A DNA stretch of 64,000 bases, taken from assembly GCA_031279415.1 (NCBI GenBank), contig JAITIP010000038.1:1-64000 (forward strand), given 5' to 3'. The DNA is from Candidatus Endomicrobium procryptotermitis (lineage in GTDB: Bacteria > Elusimicrobiota > Endomicrobiia > Endomicrobiales > Endomicrobiaceae). Positions 52,933-61,015 of the stretch are shown piece by piece (positions within the stretch are counted from its first letter, which is position 1; each line of letters begins with the position of its first letter). The translations under genes and the position numbers were made by a program. The notes beneath the pieces are model-generated. The model saw only the letters and a list, made by a program, of their open reading frames with translations, did no database searches and had not been told where the DNA came from.

Positions 52933-55035
52933 TCAACCGACGCCAATCAGTTTCACTTTATCAGAAAAACGTTGATTTATAAGCATTTTCAGAATAGAAT
53001 GTTCTTTTTTTATTAATTGAGAGTCTTGATCTATAAGTTTTACAGCAGAATCTTTTGCAAAGTCGACAATATCGGCGTCTTTAATCAAATCGCCAGCTTT
53101 AAATTCTGGAAAACCGTGCTGTACGGTTCCTATCAGTTCTCCCGGTCCGCGCATGCGCAAATCTTCTTCGGCAATTTTAAATCCATTATTTGTTTCTGTC
53201 ATTATTTTAAGTCTTTTTGCCGCAGCTTTGCTTTTCAAATTTCCTACTAAAAAACAATAAGATTGTTTTTTTCCCCTTCCGATTCTTCCGCGCAGCTGAT
53301 GCAATGCGGAAAGTCCGAACCTGTCGGCATGCTGTATTATCATGACCGAAGCGTTAGGCACGTCGATTCCTACTTCAATAACCGTAGTTGAAACCAAAAT
53401 ATCAAAATTTTTATTTTTAAACTTTTCCATTATTTCGTTTTTTTCCGAAGGTTTCATTTTTCCGTGCAGAAGTCCAACTCTATAATTTTTAAAATAGCTT
53501 TGTGAAAGTTTCTCGGTTTCTGAGATTGCAGATTTAAGGGCAATTTTATCGGATTCATCTATAAGCGGATAAACTATATATGCCTGTCCGCCATTTTGCA
53601 ATTCGGAAATAGTTTTATAATAAGCTTCGCTTTCGCTTGTAAAACGCGTTTTTATGGGAATTCTACCCGGAGGCAGCTCATCGATTACTGTCATATCCAT
53701 TTCACCGTAAACCGTCATGGCTAAAGCGCGTGGAATGGGAGTGGCCGTCATCATAAGAGTATCAGGATTGTCAGTTTTGTCTAATGCCGAATGTTTTTGC
53801 ATAACGCCAAACCTATGTTGTTCGTCGACAACTATCAAAGCAAGATTTTTGAATTTTATCCTCTCTTCCATAAGAGCATGTGTACCTATAATTATAAGCG
53901 CCGAGCCCTTCTCGGAGGCGGAAAGTATTTTTTCCCTTTCGGTTTTCTTCTTCATAGTAGATGATGTCACCAGAACTATGTTTATATCCAATCCTGCAAG
54001 CATGTTTGAAATCGTAAGAAAATGCTGTTCGGCAAGAATTTCCGTAGGCGCGGCAATCATAGATTGAAACCCGTTTTCGCATGTAAGCAAAACGGCACTC
54101 AGAGCGACAACCGTTTTTCCAGAACCGACATCGCCCATAAGTATTCTGTTCATAGGCAGAGCGCTTTGCATATCCGCAAAAATATCATTTATGGCTTTTT
54201 TCTGAGATTTGGTAAATTCAAATTTTAGGTTTTGGCGGAAAGCTGTAAGAAAAGTTTTTTTTATCTCATAGCGGCGGTTTTTCGATTTGTTTTTTATTCT
54301 GTTTTTGGAAATTGCAAGCGCACTTTCCAAAACGAAAAATTCCTGAACTGCAAAAGCTCTTCTTGCATTTTCTGCATCATCCAAAGTCTGCGGATAATGT
54401 ATTCGTCTTATCGCTTCATAAGAGCTTATTTTAGGAATATTTTTAATCTCCGGTATTATCGCAGAAATGTCGGGATATAAATTTACGGCGGTATCCAAAG
54501 CGTTTTTTACGGCTTCCCTTATCACTTTCTGATTTAATCCTTCTGTTGCAGGATAAACCGGGATTATTTTATTAAAAAAAAGTGGAACTTCCGTTTCGAA
54601 ATTTCTGATTTCATAATCGTTAACCGATATGTATCTTGCTCCTGCTTCAATTTTTGTGTCCCCAAAAATATATGCCGTTTTTCCCGGCTCAAAAGCTTTT
54701 CTTATTGAAGCGAATACATCTATTTTGGAATATGGATTTTTTTTGCGAAAGAATCTGATGTAAGCCATGCCTGTATTGTCAAAAATTTCAATATCCAAAA
54801 GAAAAAGACCTGCTGAAAGTTTTCTTTCATGAGATATCCCTACTCTGCCGCATATACAGCATTGCTTATCCTTATAAGCGTCTGATACGGAAACAATATG
54901 GGTCCTGTCTTGATACTGGCTGGGGAAAAAAGTCAACAAATCGCTGACATTTTTTATGCCTAATCTTAGCAGAGACTGTGCCCTTTTCGGTCCTATTCCT
55001 TTTATATACTGTACTTCGCTGTCAAGCCGTATCAT
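52933..55035 (-). CDS. recG: ATP-dependent DNA helicase RecG
   Basis: 700 aa. Branch-migration helicase that reverses stalled forks and processes Holliday junctions. N-terminal wedge/OB domain (YIKGIGPKRAQSLLRLGIKN, LLTFFPSQYQDR), Walker A MGDVGSGKTVVA, DEQHRFG (DExH motif II), MMTATPIPRALAMT (motif III), GLLHGKMKPSEKNEIMEKF, TTVIEVGIDVPNA (motif V) and QLRGRIGRGKKQSYC (motif VI). Complete and full length. Followed by coaD and the pilT cluster in one direction. Confidence 0.96.
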   Translation of the reverse strand: MIRLDSEVQYIKGIGPKRAQSLLRLGIKNVSDLLTFFPSQYQDRTHIVSVSDAYKDKQCCICGRVGISHERKLSAGLFLLDIEIFDNTGMAYIRFFRKKNPYSKIDVFASIRKAFEPGKTAYIFGDTKIEAGARYISVNDYEIRNFETEVPLFFNKIIPVYPATEGLNQKVIREAVKNALDTAVNLYPDISAIIPEIKNIPKISSYEAIRRIHYPQTLDDAENARRAFAVQEFFVLESALAISKNRIKNKSKNRRYEIKKTFLTAFRQNLKFEFTKSQKKAINDIFADMQSALPMNRILMGDVGSGKTVVALSAVLLTCENGFQSMIAAPTEILAEQHFLTISNMLAGLDINIVLVTSSTMKKKTEREKILSASEKGSALIIIGTHALMEERIKFKNLALIVVDEQHRFGVMQKHSALDKTDNPDTLMMTATPIPRALAMTVYGEMDMTVIDELPPGRIPIKTRFTSESEAYYKTISELQNGGQAYIVYPLIDESDKIALKSAISETEKLSQSYFKNYRVGLLHGKMKPSEKNEIMEKFKNKNFDILVSTTVIEVGIDVPNASVMIIQHADRFGLSALHQLRGRIGRGKKQSYCFLVGNLKSKAAAKRLKIMTETNNGFKIAEEDLRMRGPGELIGTVQHGFPEFKAGDLIKDADIVDFAKDSAVKLIDQDSQLIKKEHSILKMLINQRFSDKVKLIGVG

Positions 55036-55090
55036 TTAAAATTCCTTCAAAATATTGCTGATTTTCAAAAAATAATTTAATGGCATTTTT

Positions 55091-55369
55091 TTAATTTTTG
55101 CTCTCCTTGACGGGAATTTCCAAAACATAATAAGCTTTCCCGCAAAATGCCGCACGCCAAGGCTTCAAATTTTTAACTTCTTTTATTATGTTTTTGTTTC
55201 TGTCCATAAATATCACGTCAATATTAAAACACATAAAACAAGTGTGTATTGCTCTACATTTTTTAAACAAAATCGCATAATCCGCCGATTTTTTAAACAT
55301 AAATCCCAAAAGCTTGTCTTTAAATGTTCTAGCTTCCTTGATTTTCAAAGAATCTTCTTTCACTGCCAA
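55091..55369 (-). CDS. DUF192 protein
   Basis: 92 aa. DUF192 family: EARTFKDKLLGFMFKKSAD, then HTCFMCFNIDVIFMDRNKNI where the family has HTFFMxFPIDVxFLD, and a C-terminal YVLEIPVKE. Usually carried with a signal peptide; here none is visible. Start is uncertain: TTG at 55369 or GTG at 55363, both near a GGGGG. Function of the family is unknown. Confidence 0.8.
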   Translation of the reverse strand: MAVKEDSLKIKEARTFKDKLLGFMFKKSADYAILFKKCRAIHTCFMCFNIDVIFMDRNKNIIKEVKNLKPWRAAFCGKAYYVLEIPVKESKN

Positions 55370-55387
55370 AAGCCCCCAAATATTTTG

Positions 55388-55393
55388 TATAAT
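55388..55393 (+). promoter_or_regulatory. Possible -10 box just before a start codon
   Basis: TATAAT ends 9 nt before the ATG at 55403; there is no room for a Shine-Dalgarno-bearing leader, again suggesting a leaderless message as at lptF. No clear -35 box. Confidence 0.35.
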
Positions 55394-55402
55394 TTCTTCA
55401 TT

Positions 55403-56425
55403 ATGAAAAAAAATATTATAGCGTTAAATTTTTCTTTCTTTTTAATTCTTGCAGGAGCGTTTTATCTCCTTACCTACCAGCTGGTAAAATATAAAACTGA
55501 AGATTTGGAAAATCTTACGATTGAAAAAGCGCGCTCGGCCGTAAGGGTTTCAGTTGCATCAATAAACAGAGCGATACAAAACTCCGACGATATATCACTT
55601 CTTACTAATATCGAATCCATTTCAAAACTTGAAAATGTCACATCTGCGTTTATCTTAGACAGAAATAATGCCGTAATTATACATAATAATACAAATGAAT
55701 GGAATTCCATGAGAAAAGGTGACATCTATGACAGGTCGGTAAGCTATGACGGAGAACTTCTCCAGCTTTCCTATGACAATGACCACATTCTTTTTTCTTC
55801 ACCTCTTACCAATGATTATACTTTATGTTGTATATTTTCCATGCAAAAAGCGAATGAAAATGCAAAATACTGGACAATAAAATACTTCACGGTAGCTGCG
55901 ATAACTGCCGTAATACTGATTTTTATTCTTTATTTCCTTTCAAAGTTATTTGTCATCGCACCTTTTAATAGAACGAAAAAGAAAATAGAACAGGTCGTTG
56001 TAGAAACATATAAAGATGGAAAGTATGATGAAATTGCCGACATGTTTGCTACGGAAAATGAAAAGTCACTGCAAAAGATTAAATCATTGCAAGATGATAA
56101 GAAAAAACTGACTAAAATTATCGAATATTATTTGAGGGCGAATTCTCAAAATTATCAAATGTTCATAATATTGGATTCTTCAAATAATATTATATATGCT
56201 TATGACAAAATGAAAAAGTTTTTAAAAGAAGATTTTACGCAAGACAGTAATATACTTGAAGCTTCTGCAAACGCTGAAATCCTGCAGCTGATTTCCAAAT
56301 CCTCACTAACTCCGGAAACCGAAATAACTGAAATAATCGATGAAAATGCAGTAACATCTTTATCACTAGGAGAAAAAGAAAATATATTTGCCACTATACT
56401 GAGCGCATTAAAGACGGAAACTTAG
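55403..56425 (+). CDS. Membrane sensor-like protein without output domain
   Basis: 340 aa from the ATG at 55403; a longer frame exists but lies in the divergent DUF192 gene. Topology of a two-pass sensor: TM1 about 7-27, an extracytoplasmic domain of about 130 residues with double-CACHE/PAS-like character (SAFILDRNNAVIIHNNTNEW), TM2 about 160-185, a HAMP-like linker (IAPFNRTKKKIEQVVVETYK), a coiled coil, and a PAS-like cytoplasmic part (MFIILDSSNNIIYAYDKMKK). No kinase, GGDEF or MCP domain follows. It may signal through partners. Confidence 0.6.
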   Translation: MKKNIIALNFSFFLILAGAFYLLTYQLVKYKTEDLENLTIEKARSAVRVSVASINRAIQNSDDISLLTNIESISKLENVTSAFILDRNNAVIIHNNTNEWNSMRKGDIYDRSVSYDGELLQLSYDNDHILFSSPLTNDYTLCCIFSMQKANENAKYWTIKYFTVAAITAVILIFILYFLSKLFVIAPFNRTKKKIEQVVVETYKDGKYDEIADMFATENEKSLQKIKSLQDDKKKLTKIIEYYLRANSQNYQMFIILDSSNNIIYAYDKMKKFLKEDFTQDSNILEASANAEILQLISKSSLTPETEITEIIDENAVTSLSLGEKENIFATILSALKTET

Positions 56426-56512
56426 TAATGAATGGCAAACACTGTCCGTTTTGCAAATAAAATTAAAATTTCATATAATGCATAAATTAGTTTATAATCG
56501 GAGGATTAAAAA

Positions 56513-56704
56513 ATGTCTTACAAATGTGTAGTATGCGGAAAAGGTTCAACTTCAGGAAACACTGTCAGCCATTCAAATAAAGCTTCAAAAAGGCTTTTCA
56601 GACCCAATCTTCAGAGCTTGAACATAGTTCTCGATGGAAAAAAGACCCGCGAATATGTATGCACTTCGTGTATAAAATCCAACAAAGTAAAAAAAGCTAT
56701 ATAG
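56513..56704 (+). CDS. rpmB: 50S ribosomal protein L28
   Basis: 63 aa, GGAGG 7-8 nt before the [23 protein letters not shown] then [19 protein letters not shown] match bacterial L28; the CVVC and CTSC pairs form a zinc site as in C+ paralogues. Length is normal. A double hairpin follows. Confidence 0.95.
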   Translation: MSYKCVVCGKGSTSGNTVSHSNKASKRLFRPNLQSLNIVLDGKKTREYVCTSCIKSNKVKKAI

Positions 56705-56721
56705 ATACCGCTTCAAAACAG

Positions 56722-56752
56722 CCATAATCACCGATGTGGACGGTGGTTATGG
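56722..56752. terminator. First hairpin after rpmB
   Basis: CCATAATCACCG (56722-56733) and CGGTGGTTATGG (56741-56752): 12 bp with one G-T pair and a 7-nt loop. Lies between convergent rpmB and relA. No long T run follows, so it may act with the second hairpin. Confidence 0.55.
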
Positions 56753-56763
56753 ATGCAGTAAAA

Positions 56764-56801
56764 AATGACTATCCACACAGCTTACTGTGAGGATGGTCAT
56801 T
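56764..56801. terminator. Second hairpin, rpmB-relA gap
   Basis: Arms 56764-56780 and 56785-56801, 17 bp with one wobble and one mismatch and a CTTA loop, ending two bases before the relA stop. Preceded by a run of A on the plus strand (T in the minus-strand transcript), so it best terminates relA transcription. Confidence 0.6.
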
Positions 56802-56802
56802 A

Positions 56803-58293
56803 TCATCCGTTAGGACTTTTTTTGTGTTCACGTAAATATTTTCTTATTCTGGAACGGGCTTGAGCAGTTATAGCGAATTCCAGCCAATTTTTGCTGGGTT
56901 TGATGTTTTTCCTTACCAAAATTTCACATATGTCACCTGTTTTAAGTTTAGTGTCTATCGGAACCATCTTATTATTTACTTTTGCGCCCATACATGTATC
57001 ACCTATATCGGAATGAACAGTGTATGCAAAATCTAAAGCTGTGGCTCCATAAGGAAGTTTTATGACTTTTCTTTTCGGTGTAAAAACAAAAATCTGTTCG
57101 AAATCACATTCGGTTTTCAGAGTAGTTAAAAACTCTTTTGAATCCGTAGTTTCCCTCTGCCACTCCAAAAATTTTTTGAGCCAGTCAAGCCGGTCTTCAG
57201 TAAGCGCATATTTATTGTCTTCTTTAACATTTTTTCCACTGCTTTCGACTCTTTTTTTATATCTCCAATGTGCTGCAATTCCGTATTCGGCCCGCTGATG
57301 CATTTCTTCGGTTCTTACTTGTGTTTCGATTATAACTCCTTTATCTGAAATTATCGTCATATGAAGAGATTGGTACATATTCGATTTTGGGAGATTTATA
57401 TAATCAGTAAACGAACCATCCACAAGTTTGAAACTCGAATTTATTATGCTCAAAATCGCATAACAATTTTCTACGGTATTAGTAATAATCCGTAGTCCAA
57501 ACAAATCTTCAATCGCGGAAAAAGGTTTATTCTGTCTTTCCATCTTTCTATATATCCCATAAAGGTTTTTCGGTCTTGCAGAAATTCTGAAAGGAAATTT
57601 TGTGCCTGCAAGATTTTCTTTAAGCTGGTCTTCCACTTCTTTTAAATTGTCAGTATTGCTTTCAGCGCGTTTTTGCCATTGGGTTTTTATCATATTATAT
57701 TCGAGAGGATTTAAAACTTCAAAGGCCAGATCTTCGAGTTCGCTTTTCCATTTATATATCCCCAACCTGTGTGCAAAGGGCGCGTAAAGCGTAATAGATT
57801 CCTGCGATATATTTTTTTGTTTGTCCAGATGAAGATATTTAATTGTGCGCATATTATGAAGCCTGTCGGCAAGTTTTATGATTATCACGCGTATGTCTTT
57901 AACTACCGCTAAAAGCATTTTTCTCCAGTTTTCTGCTTGTTCTGTTATATTGTCTTGAAACTGGTATTTATTGAGTTTTGTTACGCCCTTTACCAGAGAA
58001 ACAACCTCTTCGCCGAACTCTTTTACAAGTTCATACTCAGTGACAAGCGTGTCTTCAAGAATGTCATGAAGCAATGCCGCGGTTACAGTTGCATGATCGA
58101 TTTTCAATTCGGCAAGATTTTTTGCTACGGAAACACAGTGTATAAGATATGGATCGCCCGAAGCTCTTATTTGGTATGAATGTGCATAAGAAGCGTATTC
58201 GTAAGCTTTTTCAACGGCAGCCAGATCTTCTTTAGGAAGATAAGTTAATGTTTGCATTAAGCCGGCTTTTAATTCTCCGATTAAAGTTTCCAT
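56803..58293 (-). CDS. relA: (p)ppGpp synthetase/hydrolase RelA/SpoT, short form
   Basis: 496 aa against about 700-750 for full Rel proteins. N-terminal HD hydrolase (YLIHCVSVAKNLAEL, ALLHDILEDT, LADRLHNMRT), synthetase domain (RPKNLYGIYRKMERQ, IEDLFGLRIITN, RTEEMHQRAEYGIAAHWRYK), then a TGS domain (FEQIFVFTPKRKVIKLPYGA to KTGDICEIL). It stops after TGS and lacks the zinc-finger and ACT domains that sense the ribosome. A real stop follows, with hairpins after it, so truncation seems established. ATG overlaps the porV-like stop (TAATG). Confidence 0.88.
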   Translation of the reverse strand: METLIGELKAGLMQTLTYLPKEDLAAVEKAYEYASYAHSYQIRASGDPYLIHCVSVAKNLAELKIDHATVTAALLHDILEDTLVTEYELVKEFGEEVVSLVKGVTKLNKYQFQDNITEQAENWRKMLLAVVKDIRVIIIKLADRLHNMRTIKYLHLDKQKNISQESITLYAPFAHRLGIYKWKSELEDLAFEVLNPLEYNMIKTQWQKRAESNTDNLKEVEDQLKENLAGTKFPFRISARPKNLYGIYRKMERQNKPFSAIEDLFGLRIITNTVENCYAILSIINSSFKLVDGSFTDYINLPKSNMYQSLHMTIISDKGVIIETQVRTEEMHQRAEYGIAAHWRYKKRVESSGKNVKEDNKYALTEDRLDWLKKFLEWQRETTDSKEFLTTLKTECDFEQIFVFTPKRKVIKLPYGATALDFAYTVHSDIGDTCMGAKVNNKMVPIDTKLKTGDICEILVRKNIKPSKNWLEFAITAQARSRIRKYLREHKKSPNG

Positions 58294-59282
58294 TATTGTA
58301 CCAATGCGCTAAACGACAACAGGTATTTGCTGAAATTTTCATCATTTATTTTATATTGCTGCGACGCAGCGGAAAGTTCATAATTTTTTATTCTGATACC
58401 TAATCCGTATGTATACTTAAATTTTTCTGTATTAAAATCATCGTCGCTTACAAGTCCTAACCTTATGCATACGGATCTGTTTATGTACTGTTCCACGCCA
58501 AATCTCACAAAATTTTCCTGCAAATTTCCGAAACGGTAAAATCTTTTTTCATAATCAGTTACAAACAAAAATCCTTTAAGATGATAGCCCGTACCTGCTC
58601 TTACCGTAATCGGAAGCTGTTCCGTATTATAATCGTTCCAAAACATAAAGCCCGCAAGATTTTTAACATCTAAACCAAAAAATACATTGTTTCCTGTGGG
58701 AATTGCAAAAGACAAATCCAAACCGAAACCGTTCCCAGAAGCTATATTAGAATAAGCTTGATTTCCAAAAATTGTAGATTCTCCTATTTTCCCATAAAGA
58801 TATGTCATATTTATTCCTACGCAATATCCCCTTTCACTTTTTTGTCCCATAGCAAGAGAAAGAGAATTTATGTATATCTCAGTTGTACTTCTTATTAGAC
58901 CCGGCTGATTTTCCGATATTGAATTATCTGAAAGAGCCTGCCATACCAAAGCCGCCGTGTTTTGAACGAGTATAAAAGAAGTCAGTCCCTGTCCAGAAGG
59001 ATCGGCGGCGGCAATAGTGTTTGGAACTGCATCGCTTTGGCGTATAATAACTGCGCTGATTTCAGCCCTTGTACCCTGTGAATATCCATACATCGCGGAG
59101 TTATAATAATAAGCGTCGTTAAATCCAATAATGCCGGTTCCTGCTTCGCCCATAGCCATCGATCTGGCGCTTGGAGCAGCTCCGTCATAACTGTTAGGCT
59201 GAGTAGGTGCCCTGCGCGCAAAAGAATTCTGCGTGAAACCTGCCATTGTTAACACTAATAACAAAATTTTAATTTTTTTCAT
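58293..59282 (-). CDS. PorV/FadL-like outer-membrane barrel protein
   Basis: 329 aa with a signal peptide (residues 1-22). Conserved-looking start APSARSMAMGEAGTGIIGFNDA then YYYNSAMY, the pattern of PorV/PorQ-like and UPF0164 barrel proteins, followed by alternating strands up to the C-terminal LLSFSALVQ. PorV acts with SprA in type IX secretion, and an SprA-like gene is present at 19432, so a shared export route is possible but inferred. Lies in the lpxB-ABC-relA run; its ATG overlaps the ABC stop (ATGA). Confidence 0.55.
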   Translation of the reverse strand: MKKIKILLLVLTMAGFTQNSFARRAPTQPNSYDGAAPSARSMAMGEAGTGIIGFNDAYYYNSAMYGYSQGTRAEISAVIIRQSDAVPNTIAAADPSGQGLTSFILVQNTAALVWQALSDNSISENQPGLIRSTTEIYINSLSLAMGQKSERGYCVGINMTYLYGKIGESTIFGNQAYSNIASGNGFGLDLSFAIPTGNNVFFGLDVKNLAGFMFWNDYNTEQLPITVRAGTGYHLKGFLFVTDYEKRFYRFGNLQENFVRFGVEQYINRSVCIRLGLVSDDDFNTEKFKYTYGLGIRIKNYELSAASQQYKINDENFSKYLLSFSALVQ

Positions 59283-61015
59283 AGCACCTGCAATTCATTT
59301 AATTTTTTGTATATTCCATTTTCCAAACGTATTAACTCTTCATGCGTTCCACTTTCTACTGCACGTCCATTATCCATAACGATAATATTTCCAGCATTTC
59401 TCACCGTAGCAAGCCTGTGCGCGATTAAAATAACCGTTCTGTTTCTCATAAGTTTGTCAACGGCTTGCTGCACAAGTTTTTCGGACTGTGAATCTAAAGC
59501 GCTTGTAGCTTCGTCAAATATAAGTATAGGCGGATTTTTAAGCATTGTTCTGGCTATAGAAATTCTTTGTTTTTCCCCGCCAGAAAGTTTTGCACCTCTT
59601 TCTCCGACAAGAGTATCATATCCATCAGGCAGAATGGAAATAAAATCATGAGCATTAGCGCTTTTAGCCGCTTCAATTATATCTTCATCCGAAGCGTCAA
59701 AATCTCCGTATGCGATATTATATTTAACTGTATTGTCAAAAAGAAATACGTCTTGAGAAACTATTCCGATATGCTCTCTTAAGGATTTAAGAGAAACTTC
59801 TTTTATATCTTGCCCATCAATTAAAATCGAGCCGGACAAAGGTTCATAAAATCTCAGCAGAAGGCTGGCAATAGTTGTTTTACCCGAACCGGAATGTCCT
59901 ACAAAAGCAACCGATTGCCCACATTTAATCGTAACATTAAAATCCCTCAAAATGTTTTTATCTGTAGTATAGCCGAAAGTTACGTTTCTGTAAACGATGG
60001 ACTTTTCAAAAGGTTTTAAAATTTTTGCATTCCTGCTATCTTTTATTGACGGTTCTTCATCAAGCACTTTGAATATTCTTTCGGCCGAAGCAAGTCCTGC
60101 CTGTATTTGAGAGTTTACATGAGAAAAATTTTTTATCGGCTCGTACATTTGTCCGACCGCTGCTATGAAAGCAAAAAAAGCTCCGGCGGTCCATACACCG
60201 TTAAGAACATCAACGCCTCCGAAAAACAAAACTACGGCTACCGCCGCGGCGCCTATCAAATTCATTATCGGGCTTGAACGTGCATCAACTCTTATAACTC
60301 TTAATACAAAATCATAGAACTTATCGTTTTCTTCTTTGAATTTTTTCTCTTCATGCTTTTCCGTATTATAAGCTTTTATCAGCGAAAAACCAAGCAGCAT
60401 TTGCATAAGAGAAGAATAAATCTCAGCCATCTGTTTTTGTCCCTGTCTTGAAGCTTTTCTTATTTTTTTTGCAAATATTATCAAAGGAACGGCGGCAATC
60501 GGAAAACCTATAAAAACTATTAAAGAAAATTTCCAGTTCAGATAAAATGCTGCTATTAACATGCCTAAAAATGTCAGAATGTCTTTAATGAGACTTGCCG
60601 GAACTCTGACAATGGCCGTCTGTAAAGCATTTAAATCATTTGTTACCCTTGACATTATCTTTGCGGAAGAGTTATGCGTGTAAAAATCATGAGACAAGAA
60701 TATGAGCTTTTCATAAAGCTCCATGCGCAAATCTCTTATGACATTCTGGCCTATATAATTGAGTAAATAACTTCTTCCATAATCGGCCAGACCTTTCAAC
60801 GTAAAAATCAGTGGTACAGAAATTGCGGCAAAAGCCAGCATGAGATAATCTTTATCTATAAATATTCCGTCAATAGCTTTTTTAAGCACTGCCAGAAGAG
60901 ACGTGGCAAGTCCCGCAAAAGCGCTCATAAAAACAACGGCGATAAGAAACCTTGCCATATAAGGCTTCAAATATTTAAATAATCGTTTAGACCCGAAATT
61001 TTTATTTTTGCTCAT
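59279..61015 (-). CDS. msbA: MsbA-like ABC exporter, second copy
   Basis: 578 aa half-transporter: six membrane helices (about 15-310) with NSSAKIMSRVTNDLNALQTA and an ATPase with Walker A VGHSGSGKTTIAS, Q-loop GIVSQDVFLFD, signature KLSGGEKQRISIARTMLKNP, Walker B ILIFDEATSALD and H-loop IAHRLATV. Homodimeric or heterodimeric with the neighbouring copy; flipping of lipid A-core is the usual role. About 60 per cent similar by eye to its neighbour, pointing to a tandem duplication. ATGA overlap with the first copy. Confidence 0.88.
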   Translation of the reverse strand: MSKNKNFGSKRLFKYLKPYMARFLIAVVFMSAFAGLATSLLAVLKKAIDGIFIDKDYLMLAFAAISVPLIFTLKGLADYGRSYLLNYIGQNVIRDLRMELYEKLIFLSHDFYTHNSSAKIMSRVTNDLNALQTAIVRVPASLIKDILTFLGMLIAAFYLNWKFSLIVFIGFPIAAVPLIIFAKKIRKASRQGQKQMAEIYSSLMQMLLGFSLIKAYNTEKHEEKKFKEENDKFYDFVLRVIRVDARSSPIMNLIGAAAVAVVLFFGGVDVLNGVWTAGAFFAFIAAVGQMYEPIKNFSHVNSQIQAGLASAERIFKVLDEEPSIKDSRNAKILKPFEKSIVYRNVTFGYTTDKNILRDFNVTIKCGQSVAFVGHSGSGKTTIASLLLRFYEPLSGSILIDGQDIKEVSLKSLREHIGIVSQDVFLFDNTVKYNIAYGDFDASDEDIIEAAKSANAHDFISILPDGYDTLVGERGAKLSGGEKQRISIARTMLKNPPILIFDEATSALDSQSEKLVQQAVDKLMRNRTVILIAHRLATVRNAGNIIVMDNGRAVESGTHEELIRLENGIYKKLNELQVL

